Source of the DNA: Apodemus sylvaticus | Lineage: Eukaryota; Chordata; Mammalia; Rodentia; Muridae | DNA: 64,000 nt | NCBI RefSeq assembly: GCF_947179515.1 | Contig: NC_067473.1 | Span: 83,730,013-83,794,012 of the forward strand | Reading direction: 5' to 3' | Shown here: piece by piece, positions 1 through 11,112 of the stretch | How positions within the stretch are numbered: the first letter of the stretch is position 1 | How the letters are laid out: each line of letters begins with the position of its first letter | The notes under the pieces: generated by a model | What the model saw: only the letters and a program-made list of their open reading frames with translations | Database searches by the model: none | What the model was told of the DNA's origin: nothing | Made by a program: the position numbers and the translations under genes

Positions 1-175
1 AGGCACCATCAATTTTAGATGATTTTTTCATGATTTGCTCAAACAAAAGCTTTTAATGCAGTCAATTTTATAGTCCACCTGATACATAGTCAAAGGAGTG
101 TTGTCTGAGGTTTATCTCGCTCATTTTCCCCCATACTTTTATTTTTTCTCCTATTTGTTTTTTGTTTTGGTTTTG

Positions 176-482
176 TGTCTTAGTTAGAGTTTTACTGCTG
201 TGAACAGACACCATGACCAAGACAAGTCTTATAAAGAACAACATTTAATTGGGGCTGTGTTACAGATTCAAAGGTTCAGTCCATTATCATCAAGGTGGGA
301 TCATGGCAACATCCAAGCAAACATGGTGCAGGAGGAGCTCAGAGTTCTACATCTTCATCTGAAGGCTGCTAGCAGAATACCAGCTTCCAGGCAGCTAGGA
401 TGAGGGTCTTAAAGCCCACTCCAACAGGGCCACTCCTTCTAATAGTGCCACTCCCTGGGCCAAACATATACAAACCATCACA
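176..482. mobile_element. Solo LTR-like rodent repeat with 6-bp target duplication
   Basis: The block opens with TG and closes with CA. It is flanked by the perfect direct repeat GTTTTG (170-175 and 483-488), which fits integration of an LTR element with 6-bp duplication, as is usual for ERVK-class elements. The sequence is of a type I know as a common rodent interspersed repeat, but I cannot name the subfamily. The 67-residue open frame inside it has no recognisable product. Confidence 0.65.
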
Positions 483-488
483 GTTTTG

Positions 489-2507
489 ATAACCATTTTT
501 CATGACTTCAAGCTCTCCTATCTCCAGCTCTTTGCATAGAGCAGAGAGTTTCCCTCCTTCAGCACCAAGCCACAGTAGTACAAAGAGTTTGAGGATGAGC
601 TAGCTGTATTACACACCAGGCCTTGTGTACTGCAGTACACCAAGCTTAGTCTCTGGTCACGAAACATTACTGGAAGTGTTATATTTTATTACTATCGCCA
701 GATGGTTTAATTAGTTTGAAAAATTGTATATCTCCAGTTATTTTGCCAGTGGTCTGCTGTTTATTCATTGGATTCCTTCATGGAATCCTGACAACTATAC
801 TAGTTGTCATGAGCATGCTATTTCAGAAATGTAAATGAAAACATTTATGCCTCTCCACAATATCACATTTTATTGGAAAACAATAAATTTGCAAGTCTTA
901 GTGGACTCAATAATAGCAACTTGTCTGATAATTCCTCCTACTTTGGTAATAGGACCAAAGCAAATGCTTGTTCATTTACTGCAAATGGAGTCTGTACTGA
1001 CAGGTAACAGACTTAGAAACAGCCATCATGAGAAAGAAGCCGCTGGAGGTCAGGCTACCAGAGTCAGGATTAGGAGTGAGGATGTAGTCAGCTGCAAGGG
1101 ATAAGAGGGAGGTCCCAAGGTGGAACAGGAACTAGCAGTTTCAGGTCAAGCTAGGTTGGCAGGTGAAAGGGCATGTGGCATCTGAAATCCCAGGGACAGA
1201 AGTTCTCTGCCTGTCAGTACCTGAGGCAGATAGCAAGTATTCTGTGATAGGTGTGTGGAACCAGTGCCCTACAATGATGGGTGTTCATCACTTTATAGGG
1301 TCCAGGAGAAACTTCTTTTGGCCTCATCTGTCTTACACATTCCTGGGCTGGTTTCCATGATATGATTTTAATACACCCATATTCCCCTACAGTCTCAATT
1401 TGCCACAATAAATGAACAGGGTGGCACCCTTTCTACTCGCAGGAATACATCATTTGAGCCACGTGGGTGGTGCTGGACAGACTGGGCTGTTTTCTTGTCC
1501 TCTCAAGAACACCATGATCCCCCACCCTTGAAATGGAGTGAAAGCCGCCTTTGTAATGGAGTCCCCCAGAACAAGCCTTAAAAACTGTAAAAACTCACTG
1601 TTTTTTCCACAATGTGAAGTGACTTAGAACTGGTCGTAGCCTGATCACAACACACAGTGTAGGAGAAAGCCCCATCTCAAAAATGGTGCACGGCACTTGA
1701 CAAAACTGAGTCACAGAAATAGTACTGAAATAGCAAGTGGATGTCGTGGTAGCATCCCATAGCATGCTGTACTTCCGGTGTTCAGCTGTGTTGGTCATCT
1801 CTCTCCTACTTTCAGCAAAGAAAATATCCTCAATGTTCACATTTTCCGTGCCTGCAGAGTCGGGAGCCCCACCTGTTAACGATCGTTACTAACCTTCTCT
1901 AAGAGTCATTCTTCCCCCTTGAAGACCTCAGTAAATAATACAGAAACTGGTCCTCATGGAAGATGATGTGTGATAATGTAAGGATCTCTCCACCAGTTTC
2001 CTATCTTTGAGGGTCTTTTTGGCTGAATGCCGCCACTGCCATTCTAACTCTGACTTAGGAGTTCACATGGGAAAGCAGCATGGTCATGGGGCAGATTGCA
2101 TTTAGTGCCTCAAAACGTAACAGACGTCAAAACATTTTGAATGGGAAATCTACAATACTGTAGGGCTATCGTGACATACCAGAAGGTTCTTTCTGAGGTG
2201 GTCTGATGACTTGCATGCAGACCCAATGCCAGCCTATTTGAAAGGATTCCACTCCGCCCCTCTTTCCCCATGTAAACAGGTAAATCACCTTGTTCTGATT
2301 TACCTTATACTCTAGAGAGAAAAAAAATCCAAAAATAAGTAAAATCACTTACTCTCACTGTCAGTCTCTAACTGCTTCCATCCATAATACGCATGACCCA
2401 TGATGTTCTATACATACAATTAGAGACTAACAAATTAGTCCCTGGTATATTACCACCAAAGACCAATCTCAAAGAGGACAAATAGCATTATAAAAGTTAT
2501 CATCTAT
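489..2507. other. Intergenic DNA, no recognised feature
   Basis: About 2 kb with only short frames of fewer than 90 codons on either strand. I see no exon with good splice signals, no RNA gene and no repeat that I can name with confidence. Confidence 0.5.
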
Positions 2508-2610
2508 GAGGCTAAAGAGATGGATTAGTGGTTAAAAGCACTTACTGTTCTTCTAGAGTACCCAAGTTTGGTTCCCAGTACCCATATCAGTTCACAGGAC
2601 CTAAAACTGT
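2508..2610 (+). mobile_element. B2/B3-type SINE fragment
   Basis: Begins with a degenerate form of the B2/B3 head (GAGGCTAAAGAGATGGATTA), followed by the tRNA-derived TTAAAAGCACTTACTGTTC and a degenerate B-box-like GGTTCCCAGTACCC. Diverged and lacking a clear tail. Confidence 0.6.
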
Positions 2611-2819
2611 GGGACCATGAAAGACAGTCTGTTCTGGTCAAGCTACGTTTAAACCCTGGAGACCTGGTAGGTATTCCTGAAAGGGAATGGAAGGCCTGTT
2701 TGCCATGCTCCCACACACTAGGCTCCTGACACAAGGCCTCAGCTCTCCATATGGCTATCAGTCACATAGGACAATGCCCCGAGCTCCTGGTAGTCTGTCT
2801 GGACTCCAACCTCACAGTT

Positions 2820-3060
2820 ACCTGGCAACAGCCAGGTAGGCCGGCCCACTATAAAAGGAGCTGTTTGCCCCTCCTCCCTCTCTTACTCTTGCTTCTCACT
2901 TGTTTCTTTCTTGCTCCCCCTCTCTCCACATTCCCTTCCCACCCCACCCCCCACCTCCATGTGGCCAGGGCTGGCCTCTATTTTACACTCATCACAACTC
3001 TCCATCAACAATAAATGCTTTAAAACCATGGACTGCCTCTTCTCATAGGGACCCACCGTG
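2820..3060 (+). mobile_element. LTR-like block with TATA box and poly(A) signal
   Basis: A CTATAAAAGG TATA-like element (about 2850) is followed by a C/T-rich leader, then CAATAAATGC (about 3010) and a downstream CTTCTCATAGGGACCC. This promoter-then-polyadenylation order in about 200 bp is typical of a rodent retroviral-type LTR. No target duplication was found and the family is not identified. Confidence 0.4.
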
Positions 3061-3467
3061 CTGGAGCAATGGAGCAGGTCTTCCTCTAAAGAGCCTCGCA
3101 TCTAGTCTCCTGCAGGAAACCTCTCTGAGCTTCCAGACATGGTTCTGCCAAGCCAAGCAGCTGACAGAGCGAACCGTCCCTGTGGGACCCAGCTGGAGGT
3201 CTCCTCCTGCCCTTTTCCCTTCAGCCTTAGGCCAGAACCCGCCCGTGGGCTCCCCACTCCATTTACAGCTCTTCCTCCACATCCAGCAGCATCTACAGTG
3301 TCCAAGAGCTAGAACCTGCTGTCCTCTCGGCCTCTTCCATGCAGCCTGGGGACCCAGAGCCCAGCAGTTCCGTGGGGACCTCAGCCCTGGCCAAACTAAC
3401 ACAGGCTGCCATTTTAACCAAGTAACTACAGTTGCAAGTAATCTGATGATCTCTTCTGGACTCCACA

Positions 3468-3532
3468 AACACACACATACACATGCGTGCGCCACACACA
3501 CACACACACACACACTACATACACATGTTCAT
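3468..3532. repeat. (CA)n microsatellite, interrupted
   Basis: Interrupted CA dinucleotide repeat. It creates the poly-His/Thr run in the overlapping 281-residue frame, which is one reason not to treat that frame as a gene. Confidence 0.9.
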
Positions 3533-4585
3533 ATGAACATTGACCAAAGTAATTTAGGGAGTAAAGGGTTCCTTTGGCTTAAATATCCCAATCACAGTCC
3601 ATCACCTTGGAAGCCAAGGAAGAAATTCAGGGTACCCAGTGGTAGGGATCATCAGGATAGAAAATCCTCAGTGCAGCCCATGAACAATTGCAAGACACCC
3701 TTGGCCACTAGGGTAACAGTATCCTCCAACTTCTGCTGGCTATAGTAACAAGACTAGGAAAGCTAAAGAGAGAGTTGAGATGGAAAGGTGGCATCAGGAA
3801 CAGAGATAAAATATTTAGGGAGTGGAACTAGATAGCACGACCACAACCACGACCGCCATCACCACCACCCCCTTAGCCATGGGAAGTGAGAACATGGAAG
3901 GAGAATCATCCCAGGTGCTCTAAATACAGCAATCTAACTTCAGAGCTCAGAAGTGAGTGATTTATGCTACAACTAACATACCCTACTGTTCATTGCTTCT
4001 GGGGACTGCTCTGATTTTTTTTTTTAATTGACAAGTTAGAAAACACAGAGACCTGCAGGATCCATTTATACTTCACCCAGTAAGAAACCAGTCCAACTAG
4101 CTTTCAGCCTACACCCAGCCTTGGAGACATTACTGGAATTTGTTTTATGGTTTTAAAAAGACTCAGGACTTAGTGCATGGTAGGCAAGCCGTCTGCTGAG
4201 TCCCACTCATGGCCTTAATGTTGGCATTCTTGCGGAGCTTGGGCTGGAGAAGCAGGTGTGCAGAGGAGGCATCTGTAAGATCAGAGTTATCTTCTGCAGA
4301 AGTCCAACTAAGGGACTTCCTTTCTTGTTCCTGCCTTTCTTGTCCCTTCTCTCAGAGGTCATATAAAGTGGCAAAGCTTTGAGGCAGAGCATCTGTACTT
4401 CTCAAGAGCTCAAAGGATGAGCTAGGACAAGATTTCAGTAGCCACATGGGTTCCCAGCAGACAGCTAAAGCCCCTCAGGAATGCTTGCACTCAGGAGGGC
4501 TTTCCTACACATTAACTCAATCTCAGCTGCCTCCATTTGACTTTCAGACACTTCCCACCTCTAACTCAAAGCAAACTTTCTTAAT
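3533..4585. other. Intergenic DNA, no recognised feature
   Basis: No exon, RNA gene or nameable repeat recognised here; only short shadow frames. Confidence 0.5.
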
Positions 4586-4762
4586 GATGTGATCCTTTAA
4601 TACAGGATGTTGTAATGACTCACAACCATAAGATTATTTTCATTGCTACTTCATAGCTATAATTTTGCTAGTTGTGAATTGTAAATATGTAAACGTCTGT
4701 GTTTTCCGATGGTCTTCAGCGCCCCCTGTGAAAGGCTCCTCCGGTCCTCCAAAGGGGTCCTA
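4586..4762 (-). mobile_element. URR1-type hAT DNA transposon remnant
   Basis: Read on the - strand it resembles the rodent URR1 MITE: a GGGTC-CTTTG-GAGG-type head, CACAGGGGGCGCTGAAGACC, GGAAAACACAGACGTTTACA, then an AT-rich middle with AGCAAAATTATAGCTATGAA. The related copy on the other strand at 10632-10790 supports the assignment. Non-autonomous, no coding capacity. Confidence 0.7.
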
Positions 4763-5189
4763 GAATGCATAATTGTGCTTTATCATAGTATTCACAACTA
4801 AAAACCCTAAAGTTGTAAAAGTCTTCACAGTTTAAGATTAAGAGAATAAGAGAAAAAAATCCATTTTCTTCAGGCTCTTATATTTTTGCTTGTGGTACAG
4901 TACAATTAATATTAAACAGGCTGTTGCTTCTAACACAATATGCTTGTGTTGAAAATTTCCTTGAAAATAACCATCTAAGTTGAAGCCTAGCTCCGTATGA
5001 CTGGAGTCCGGTCCCTGGCTTCTTGGCACCTTTGTGATTAGCCCTGCTGAAAAGTTGAACACCGAAATGAGTCCTGCTTTAGCTTACAGTTTTGTAAACG
5101 CAGTGAAGCAGCCACTGACCCAGGAATGTCAGTCTGCCCTCGGAACCACAACTTCAACCCTAGCTGTGCTGGAGCAGCAATCAGCAGAG

Positions 5190-5303
5190 CACAGGGGGCG
5201 GGGCCTGTGCAGGGGGCGGGGCCGGGCCAGGGTGACCCGGCGGCTGGGTGCCTGGGAAAGCAGTACAGTTCCGAACGCGGCCTCGTCGGCTGTCTGAGCC
5301 ACC
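5190..5303 (+). promoter_or_regulatory. Pyurf: Pyurf GC-box promoter and 5' UTR
   Basis: Two GGGGGCGGGG GC boxes (5194-5203 and 5212-5221) lie about 100 bp before the PREY start codon in a CpG-rich segment that continues into exon 1. No TATA box is visible. This is the usual architecture of a housekeeping CpG-island promoter. The transcription start is inferred to fall between about 5225 and 5300. Confidence 0.7.
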
Positions 5304-5500
5304 ATGCTGAACGCCACGTGCCGCAGACTCGCCCCGGTGCTGCGGATGCCCCGCGCACCGTCTGCGGTCGTCTGGAGATGTCTGCAGGTGCCCGGGGCCA
5401 GGTGCTGCGCTGACCAGAGCGAGAGGGCTGAGCAGCCCGGCACCTTCCACCCCGCGCTGCTGCAGTTCCTGGTGTGCCCGCTCTCCAAGAAGCCGCTTAG
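5304..5500 (+). CDS. Pyurf: Pyurf coding exon 1
   Basis: Starts MLNATCRRLAPVLRMP and ends within the Arg of KKPLR at donor AG/GTGAGA. It carries the mitochondrial presequence and the first strand of the Trm112-like fold (FHPALLQFLVCPLSKKPL). Confidence 0.95.
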
Positions 5501-6711
5501 GTGAGACTAACCTGTCGCCTTTGTCCGGGGAATGGTGGCGGCCTGTAGGTCCGCCAGTGGAACAGAAACCCACTCCCTGCACGCGACCCGCCCGGCTGAC
5601 CCCCATACTGGGGTCAGTCCCGCCCAGGACCGGTGCTGAGCTTTTCTCTGGCTCGCCATTGGCTGCTCTTTACAGTCTATCCTAGAGGCTTTAAAGAAAG
5701 ACTTGATTTCTCAGACTGGCTAGGCTCCAGAGCCTGTTGAAACACACTATCCGGGCCAGCGTATGGGCCTTTCATTTCTTTTTTTTCTTTTTCTTTCCTT
5801 TCTTTTGTTCATTTCTTCTTTCCTTCCTCCCTTTCTTTCTTGTTGCGCGCTGGAGAGAGACAGAGACAGAGGGAATACACCATATCAAAAGGAGGTCACC
5901 GTACACTGTCTTCTTAAGTCGCTCCCCAATTTATTTTAGGAAGGAATTACAGAATCAGGAGCAAATCGAACTGGGCTCAGGAGCTCACATACTTAACAGG
6001 ATGAGAACTCTGGTTCTGATCAGAACTCTGGATCAGAACTCAGGGCAAACACTATTGACTTACTCATCTTCCCAGCCTCTCCATTCTTTTTTGGAATGGG
6101 GTGGGTGATGAGGAGATAAGTTAATCTATTTGGTCTCTCCTGGAACTCTTTATATAGCCTAGACTAGCCTCAAAGTTGTGATACTTTTCCTACATTGGAC
6201 TCCCGAGAGCAGGAGATTACAGGAGTTAACTGCCACTTCTGGCTTCAATCTTTTTAGAACGTCAGTTATTCCCAGTGTAGTGCCATGTGTATGAAGACAG
6301 ATCCAAAGCAATTCACTGCTATGAAAAAGTTAAGTCATAAATTGGGAATAAAGTTAAAAAAATAATATGAGAAATACTTATTCTAATAGGAATAATTACA
6401 GGCTGTAAGATGATTTTTCTGAGAGAAAAGGCTGGATTGGCTATGCTTTTAAAACTAAAGTTATTGGAAGAGTAACTATAACTATTGGATACCCGGTGCT
6501 ATTTATTGAGCTTCAAGTCTTTCTAAGCTTTTAACTTCCACAGTTCATTTTGTTGTTCTTCTCCCTTAGATATGAAGCATCGACCAATGAATTGATTAAT
6601 GAAGAGTTGGGAATAGCATATCCAATCATCGATGGGATCCCTAATATGATACCACAGGCAGCAAGGTCAACACGTCAAAATAAGAAGCAAGAAGAGGCTG
6701 AGCAGCACTAG
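5304..6711 (+). CDS. Pyurf: PREY, PIGY upstream reading frame protein (two coding exons)
   Basis: Coding segments 5304-5500 and 6570-6711 join to 339 nt, giving 112 residues, close to human PREY (about 114). The start sits in a strong context (GCCACCATGC). The splice is CTTAG/GTGAGA to TCTCCCTTAG/A, with Arg66 split across it. Residues 1-45 are rich in Arg, Ala and Cys and lack acidic residues up to about residue 37, as in a mitochondrial targeting segment. Residues about 50-98 form the Trm112-like domain, with the marks FLVCPLSKKPLRYEAS and AYPIIDGIPNMIP. PREY proteins are mitochondrial and are reported to stabilise methyltransferases for coenzyme Q synthesis (COQ5) and complex I assembly (NDUFAF5). 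In human the same mRNA also encodes PIGY; here that cistron is broken (see 6795-7018). High confidence in identity and exon structure. Confidence 0.95.
5740..6245. repeat. Pyurf intron: CTTT-rich tract and old antisense B1
   Basis: A pyrimidine-rich CTTT/CCTT tract runs from about 5774 to 5840. An old B1 in reverse orientation covers about 6140-6245, with the antisense B1 body followed by CAGGAGATTACAGGAGTTAA and TGCCACTTCTGGCT. The stretch between them shows no recognised element. Confidence 0.6.
6570..6711 (+). CDS. Pyurf: Pyurf coding exon 2 (C-terminus and stop)
   Basis: Acceptor TTCTTCTCCCTTAG. Encodes YEASTNELINEELGIAYPII and the conserved DGIPNMIPQAAR, then a charged tail ending EEAEQH and TAG (6709-6711). 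The former PIGY cistron follows 83 nt later in the same exon. Confidence 0.95.
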
Positions 6712-6794
6712 ACCTTGATAGTTAAAAGCATAATTACTGAGTTCTCTTAATACCGTATGCCTTTAAAAGGGGGAAGTGGAGTTGGAGTAAAACA

Positions 6795-7018
6795 GTGATT
6801 CAGCCTCGGCCTGCTTGGCTGTTCTTCCCCTGCTCTCTTTAGCTGGACTATTCTGATCTGCTTTTCTGGAGAATTTCCCACAGGGCTGCACCAGCATAGA
6901 CAGACTTTGCTTTTACAGTCTGCTCTTGCCAACTACCACGCCAGTGTGTGTGTGTGTGTGTGTGTGTGTGCTTCCACTTTGGAACAAGATAGGTCTAAAA
7001 CTCTTTAAGTATAATTAG
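6795..7018 (+). pseudogene. Pigy: Decayed Pigy cistron (PIGY subunit of GPI-GlcNAc transferase)
   Basis: PIGY is a small two-span ER membrane subunit of the GPI-N-acetylglucosaminyltransferase; in human it is translated from the PYURF mRNA. Here the collinear region after the PREY stop still reads LLSLAGLF, then ENFPQGCTS and LCFYSLLLP, all clear PIGY segments. The ORF is dead: the expected ATG is GTG at 6795, about one base is missing soon after, a TGA interrupts just after LAGLF, and a GT repeat (6944-6970) replaces the start of the second hydrophobic span and shifts the frame before the terminal remnant (stop at 7016-7018). GPI synthesis would need a PIGY copy elsewhere; mouse is annotated with a separate Pigy-like gene (Pigyl). 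High confidence in identity and decay. Confidence 0.9.
6944..6970. repeat. (GT)n microsatellite inside former Pigy frame
   Basis: Thirteen and a half GT units expanded from the CCAGTGTGT... segment of the Pigy cistron. It is the most obvious frame-disrupting lesion. Confidence 0.95.
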
Positions 7019-7663
7019 TTCAACCATAGCCAGGACAGCACATGCATTACTAAGGGGTCTGCAGCGACATCTGTGAAAACTACATATAAACCTATTTGAT
7101 TTATAACAAGATCTATTTGTCTTATTTCTCTCAGGCTTAGGACCAAGCGACAGGCTATGGAAGCTTTTTCATACATGTTGTATCCTTGTTTTTTGAAGAT
7201 TTCACTTATAACCATTGTGTCATAGGAAGCATTTCAGTGAAATGTCTCAATGCAGATTACCAACACCAGTCATCAGCTGAGGCCTGCTTCGAGTCCCATT
7301 CATTGAAAGTTAGTGATTTGAAATATTGTTTAGCTTCAAGGTCAATGGTAAGCTTAAGTACTAAGAAAATTCTGACACTGTAAACTTGCCTTCATTACTT
7401 TGGTATCACATGGTTACATCAATAATAAAAAGATGCTCACAGTTTACCACCAAACCGTGTTTGCAGGGGGGAAGGATGTCTGCTTGAATGGATGTTTTTG
7501 TCTGATAGGAAGAGAAAATGTGAAAATAGTTTTTGTAACTACATTTTGTTTGCTGAAGCATTTAGTATTCAAAATAGAATAATTTCCCAGTGAGGTACCT
7601 TCAGTAGGTAAAGTCAGGAATGAGAAGCTGGTTATGTCCTTTTAAGTTTAGTGTTTCACAGTA
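7019..7663 (+). other. Probable Pyurf 3' UTR and flank
   Basis: Unique-looking AT-rich sequence after the Pigy relic, without repeats. An AATAAA hexamer at 7424-7429 is a candidate polyadenylation signal, but I cannot tell whether it is used. Confidence 0.4.
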
Positions 7664-7924
7664 CACTCTACTTTTCCTTTCTTTCTTTTCTTTCTTTCTC
7701 TTTCTTTTTCTTTTTTTCTTTCTTTTTTTTGGGTTTTTTTTTTGGTTGTTTGTTTGTTTGTTTGTTTGTTTTGAGACAGGGTTTCTCTGTATAGCCCTGG
7801 CTGTCCTGGAACTCACTCTGTAGACCAGGCTGGCCTCAAACTCAGAAATCCGCCTGCCTCTATCTGCCTCCCAAGTGCTGGGATTACAGGCGTGTGCCAC
7901 CACCACCTGGCTCACTCTACTTTT
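7664..7924 (-). mobile_element. B1 SINE, antisense, with 12-bp target duplication
   Basis: The antisense B1 body runs from TTTGAGACAGGGTTTCTC (7770) to CACCACCACCTGGC (7912). Its A-tail has become the CTTT/TTTG microsatellite at 7676-7769. Perfect flanking repeats CACTCTACTTTT at 7664-7675 and 7913-7924 are the target site duplication, so the tail expansion belongs to the insertion. Confidence 0.93.
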
Positions 7925-8699
7925 TCTTGCCTTGGTAAATGTGATAAGTCCTCAGGCCTTTAGCCTTAGTTTTCTAGAACTGTAACAGAACTGATTGAGG
8001 ATGATATAGTATCTATTTTAGAAACATAGCCTGAGTATTTCAATCCTTACCCTAAAGAAATGTAAGACTTGGTTGCACACATAGCATGGGGAAGTCACAG
8101 GACAGATTTGTGGAGTTGATTCTCTCCTTATACTATTTGGATGCTGGAGCTTCAGCTCAGGTAGTCAGGCTTGCTGGTGAGACCTTTATCATCCTACACT
8201 GGCCCTTAATTGATTCGTAATGAACTAGCCTCCTTAGCTAGTTTAATAAAAGATGTACATAACTCTCTCTGGGAAAGAGAAAATTAAAACCTGTCATACA
8301 TGTTTGCTATTATATTGTCGATATCATTAAGTATAAGTCACATTCTTATCCAGTGGCAACACAGAGCTGAACTAGAGTGTCTCTGTTCCTGAAGTGGAGT
8401 TTTTCGCCCTGAATTTCACATTTAACCAACCTAAAACTGTGGGCAATGTAAATGAACAGTTTTGCCTATAACGATAGTGTTAATCTGATAAGTCAGTTGC
8501 AGCTTTTTTTAACTTAATCATCTGACAAGTTTTCAGGAAGCTGACAAGTTGTCTCTAAGGGAGCTCAATATTTAACTCTATTCTCTCATCAAAGAATTTA
8601 CTTGTACAAAGAACCCTGGGTGCAGTTATTAGCATAGTACACAGTCTATAGTCTCAGATCCTAGAGAGGAGGTAAGAGCACAATTTTACAGATGAACAA

Positions 8700-8830
8700 A
8701 CGAGCATATCAGTATGGACTTTAGCCAGGGAGTTCCTCTGAATCCCAGCACTTGAGAGGTGCAGCAGGATCAGGAAGTCAGTCAATGGCATCTTGAGCTA
8801 GATCAAAACCCAAACTAAGCTTATTGGGTC
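8700..8830 (+). mobile_element. Old B1-like SINE fragment
   Basis: Contains the B1-like GAATCCCAGCACTTGAGAGG followed by CAGGATCAGGAAGTCAG, all diverged. No tail or target duplication. Confidence 0.4.
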
Positions 8831-8989
8831 ACCAAAGAAGACAAGCAAGAAAAGGAAGGTTTTCCAGTGGTAGGGACATAACATACTGGGATAAGCATGA
8901 TCAGAATACACTATATACATGAAAAAAATTTGAAGTCTATTTTGCATAATTAATATGTGTTAGTAAGTAGATTACTCAGAAAATAGATA

Positions 8990-9403
8990 TGTCTTAGTTT
9001 AGGCTTCTATTGCTGCCATGAAATACCATGATCAAAAGCAACTTGCAGAGTAAAGGGTTTATTTGACTTACATTTCCATATCACAGTTAATCACCAAAGA
9101 AAGTCAAAAAAGAAAGGGCAGGAAGCTAGAGGCAGGAGCTGATGCAGAGGCCATGGAGGGATGCTGCTCACTGGCTTGCTCTCAGAGCTTTGCTCAGACT
9201 GCTTTCTTATAGAACCCAGGACTGCCAGCCTATGGATGGAACCACTCATAATGGGTTGGGCCCTCCCCTATCAATCACTAGTTAAGAAAATGCTCTACAG
9301 GCTTGTCTAGAGCCCAGTCTTATGGAGGCATTTTCTCAATTGAGGTTACTTCCTCTCAGATGACTTTAGCATGTTTAAACTTGACCTAAAATTATCCAGC
9401 ACA
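8990..9403 (-). mobile_element. MaLR/ERVL-type solo LTR, antisense
   Basis: TG...CA ends with the perfect 5-bp target duplication AGATA (8985-8989 and 9404-9408), as expected for ERVL/MaLR elements. The sequence is the reverse complement of the same broad family as the LTR at 19421-19819 (shared blocks such as GGCAGGAGCTGATGCAGAGG on this strand). Confidence 0.85.
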
Positions 9404-9408
9404 AGATA

Positions 9409-10631
9409 ACACCAGACACCCCACCTAGCTACCTGCCTTTATTGTTTTCTGTGAGTTTGAATAAACTAAGGGAAACAGGACCCTTTCCCAAGAATAACGA
9501 TTTAAGCTAACCTAGTTAAGATAATGGTTGTATTAGTAGGCACAAAATAGCACATTGCCTTCATGTTTAAGTAATAAAAATAGTTTACACTATCTACATC
9601 AAGGACTCAGTCCATTACATTTCCTAAATAATACTAAGCTGTTTTTTTTCAAATGATGGATTTATTGCTCCAGTAGTAAGTGATTTAAAATTATTTTTAG
9701 TACTTTATTCATAATAAAGTACTTTATTCAAATAACTTGTAAAAGTTAACTAAGAAAAGATCAGTAATACACACTATATCTCATGAATTAAAATTCCTGA
9801 ATATTCTATATTTTCATTCTTTGAATCTACAAGGAGATAATATGGGGCATCCTTACCAGTTGTTCTCCAAACCCAAACTAGCTCCTTTCATCATTGGTAT
9901 TCAACCTTTTGATAGGAAAACCTCTGAGACTGTCAGGAATTTAAGGTACTGTTCATTGACATGACCTCTGTGACCCCCGTTGTAGAAGGTAAAAAGGAGT
10001 AACAGTGATAGGTTGAATAATACATCAAAAATATGAACATATGTGAGGTGGTTATGAAAATTAAGTTTTGAATTTTTACCATTAACCATTTAGAAATATT
10101 TACTGAGACAAAATTGCCACTAGAATTAACACCTGATGCAAATACACAGACCCTCTGCAAAGGGAAAAAGTTGCCTCTTGTCATTGCATTGATCGGGCTG
10201 TGAGAATTCTCAAGGGTTATTTTTCCCTTGAGAATCAAGGGAAAATATCAAATATTGTATAACCACTATAGAACTAATAATATGATGAAGTAGTAATCAA
10301 GGCAGATGAACTTCTGCCCACACAGCATACAAAAACACTTGGTTTTCTACATGTGTTCACCAGTGAGAATGTTCTCTAAGTTAACTCCAGGAAGTGTGGC
10401 TGGTGTCTCATTAATGGTAATCCTTGTTTGTGTGTTTAATAAGGGTCTTATTGCTTCATAATTCTCATGTAAGAGATATTTAAATTCTCATAAATATTAT
10501 GAATATGTCTGAAGGAGATTCAGTGCTAGAAAATACGTGTTGCACAATGACAGTTATCAGAACAGCACAGGTTTCTGTGTGCTTAGTGTCTGGGTTGCCA
10601 CATGGAAGCTAATTATTTGTTTATTCTCATC
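9409..10631. other. Intergenic AT-rich DNA, no recognised feature
   Basis: No exon-like block or nameable repeat. The longest frame (101 codons, - strand 9933-10238) has no recognisable motif. Confidence 0.5.
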
Positions 10632-10790
10632 CAGCAGTTCTCAACTTCTGGGTTGTAATCTACATTATGATTCATAGCAGTAGCAAAATTATAATAATGA
10701 AGTAGCAATGAAATAGAATTATGGCTTGGGGTCACCAACATGAGGAACTATGTAAAAGGGTCATAGCATTAGGAAGGTTGAGAAACATTG
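10632..10790 (+). mobile_element. URR1-type hAT DNA transposon
   Basis: Imperfect terminal inverted repeats CAGCAGTTCTCAAC (left) and GTTGAGAAACATTG (right) enclose the characteristic GTAGCAAAATTATAATAATG, AAGTAGCAATGAAATAGAAT, GGGGTCACCAACATGAGGAA and GGGTCATAGCATTAGGAAGG. Non-autonomous rodent MITE. Confidence 0.85.
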
Positions 10791-11067
10791 GTCTTAGCTG
10801 TAGATACTGGCCCAGATGTTTGGTATTTTCACTAACAAGGAACTCTTGTCTTTTCTACCTTCACATCTGGTTGAGACAAAGTTCAGAATTTCTCTTACAT
10901 TTTACCACACTGGACACATAAAGGATGCTTAATTCAGGTTTCTAGGTGTTATTGCAGCTTCATCTCAGGGGAAGAAGTATAAATGATTTCGAGTAGACTA
11001 AATGATTTCGACATGACTAAAACTGGAGGTCCAAAAATGTTGCTTACCTTCTTCCTTGTAAAAGGAT

Positions 11068-11112
11068 TGTGTGTGTGTGTGTGTGTGTGTATGTGTGTGT
11101 GTGTATGTGTGC
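11068..11112. repeat. (TG)n microsatellite
   Basis: Interrupted TG repeat (two ATG interruptions). Confidence 0.9.

Noticed and set aside
2900..3745. 281-residue frame on the + strand and overlapping 156-residue - strand frame
   Set aside because: Low-complexity Pro/Ser and His/Thr composition from C/T-rich sequence and a CA microsatellite, with no domain and an LTR-like promoter/poly(A) block at its start.
5034..5606. Alternative frames over the Pyurf promoter and exon 1 (up to 141 residues)
   Set aside because: Shadows of a CpG-rich exon; the PREY frame is the one with splice sites, strong start context and a known domain.
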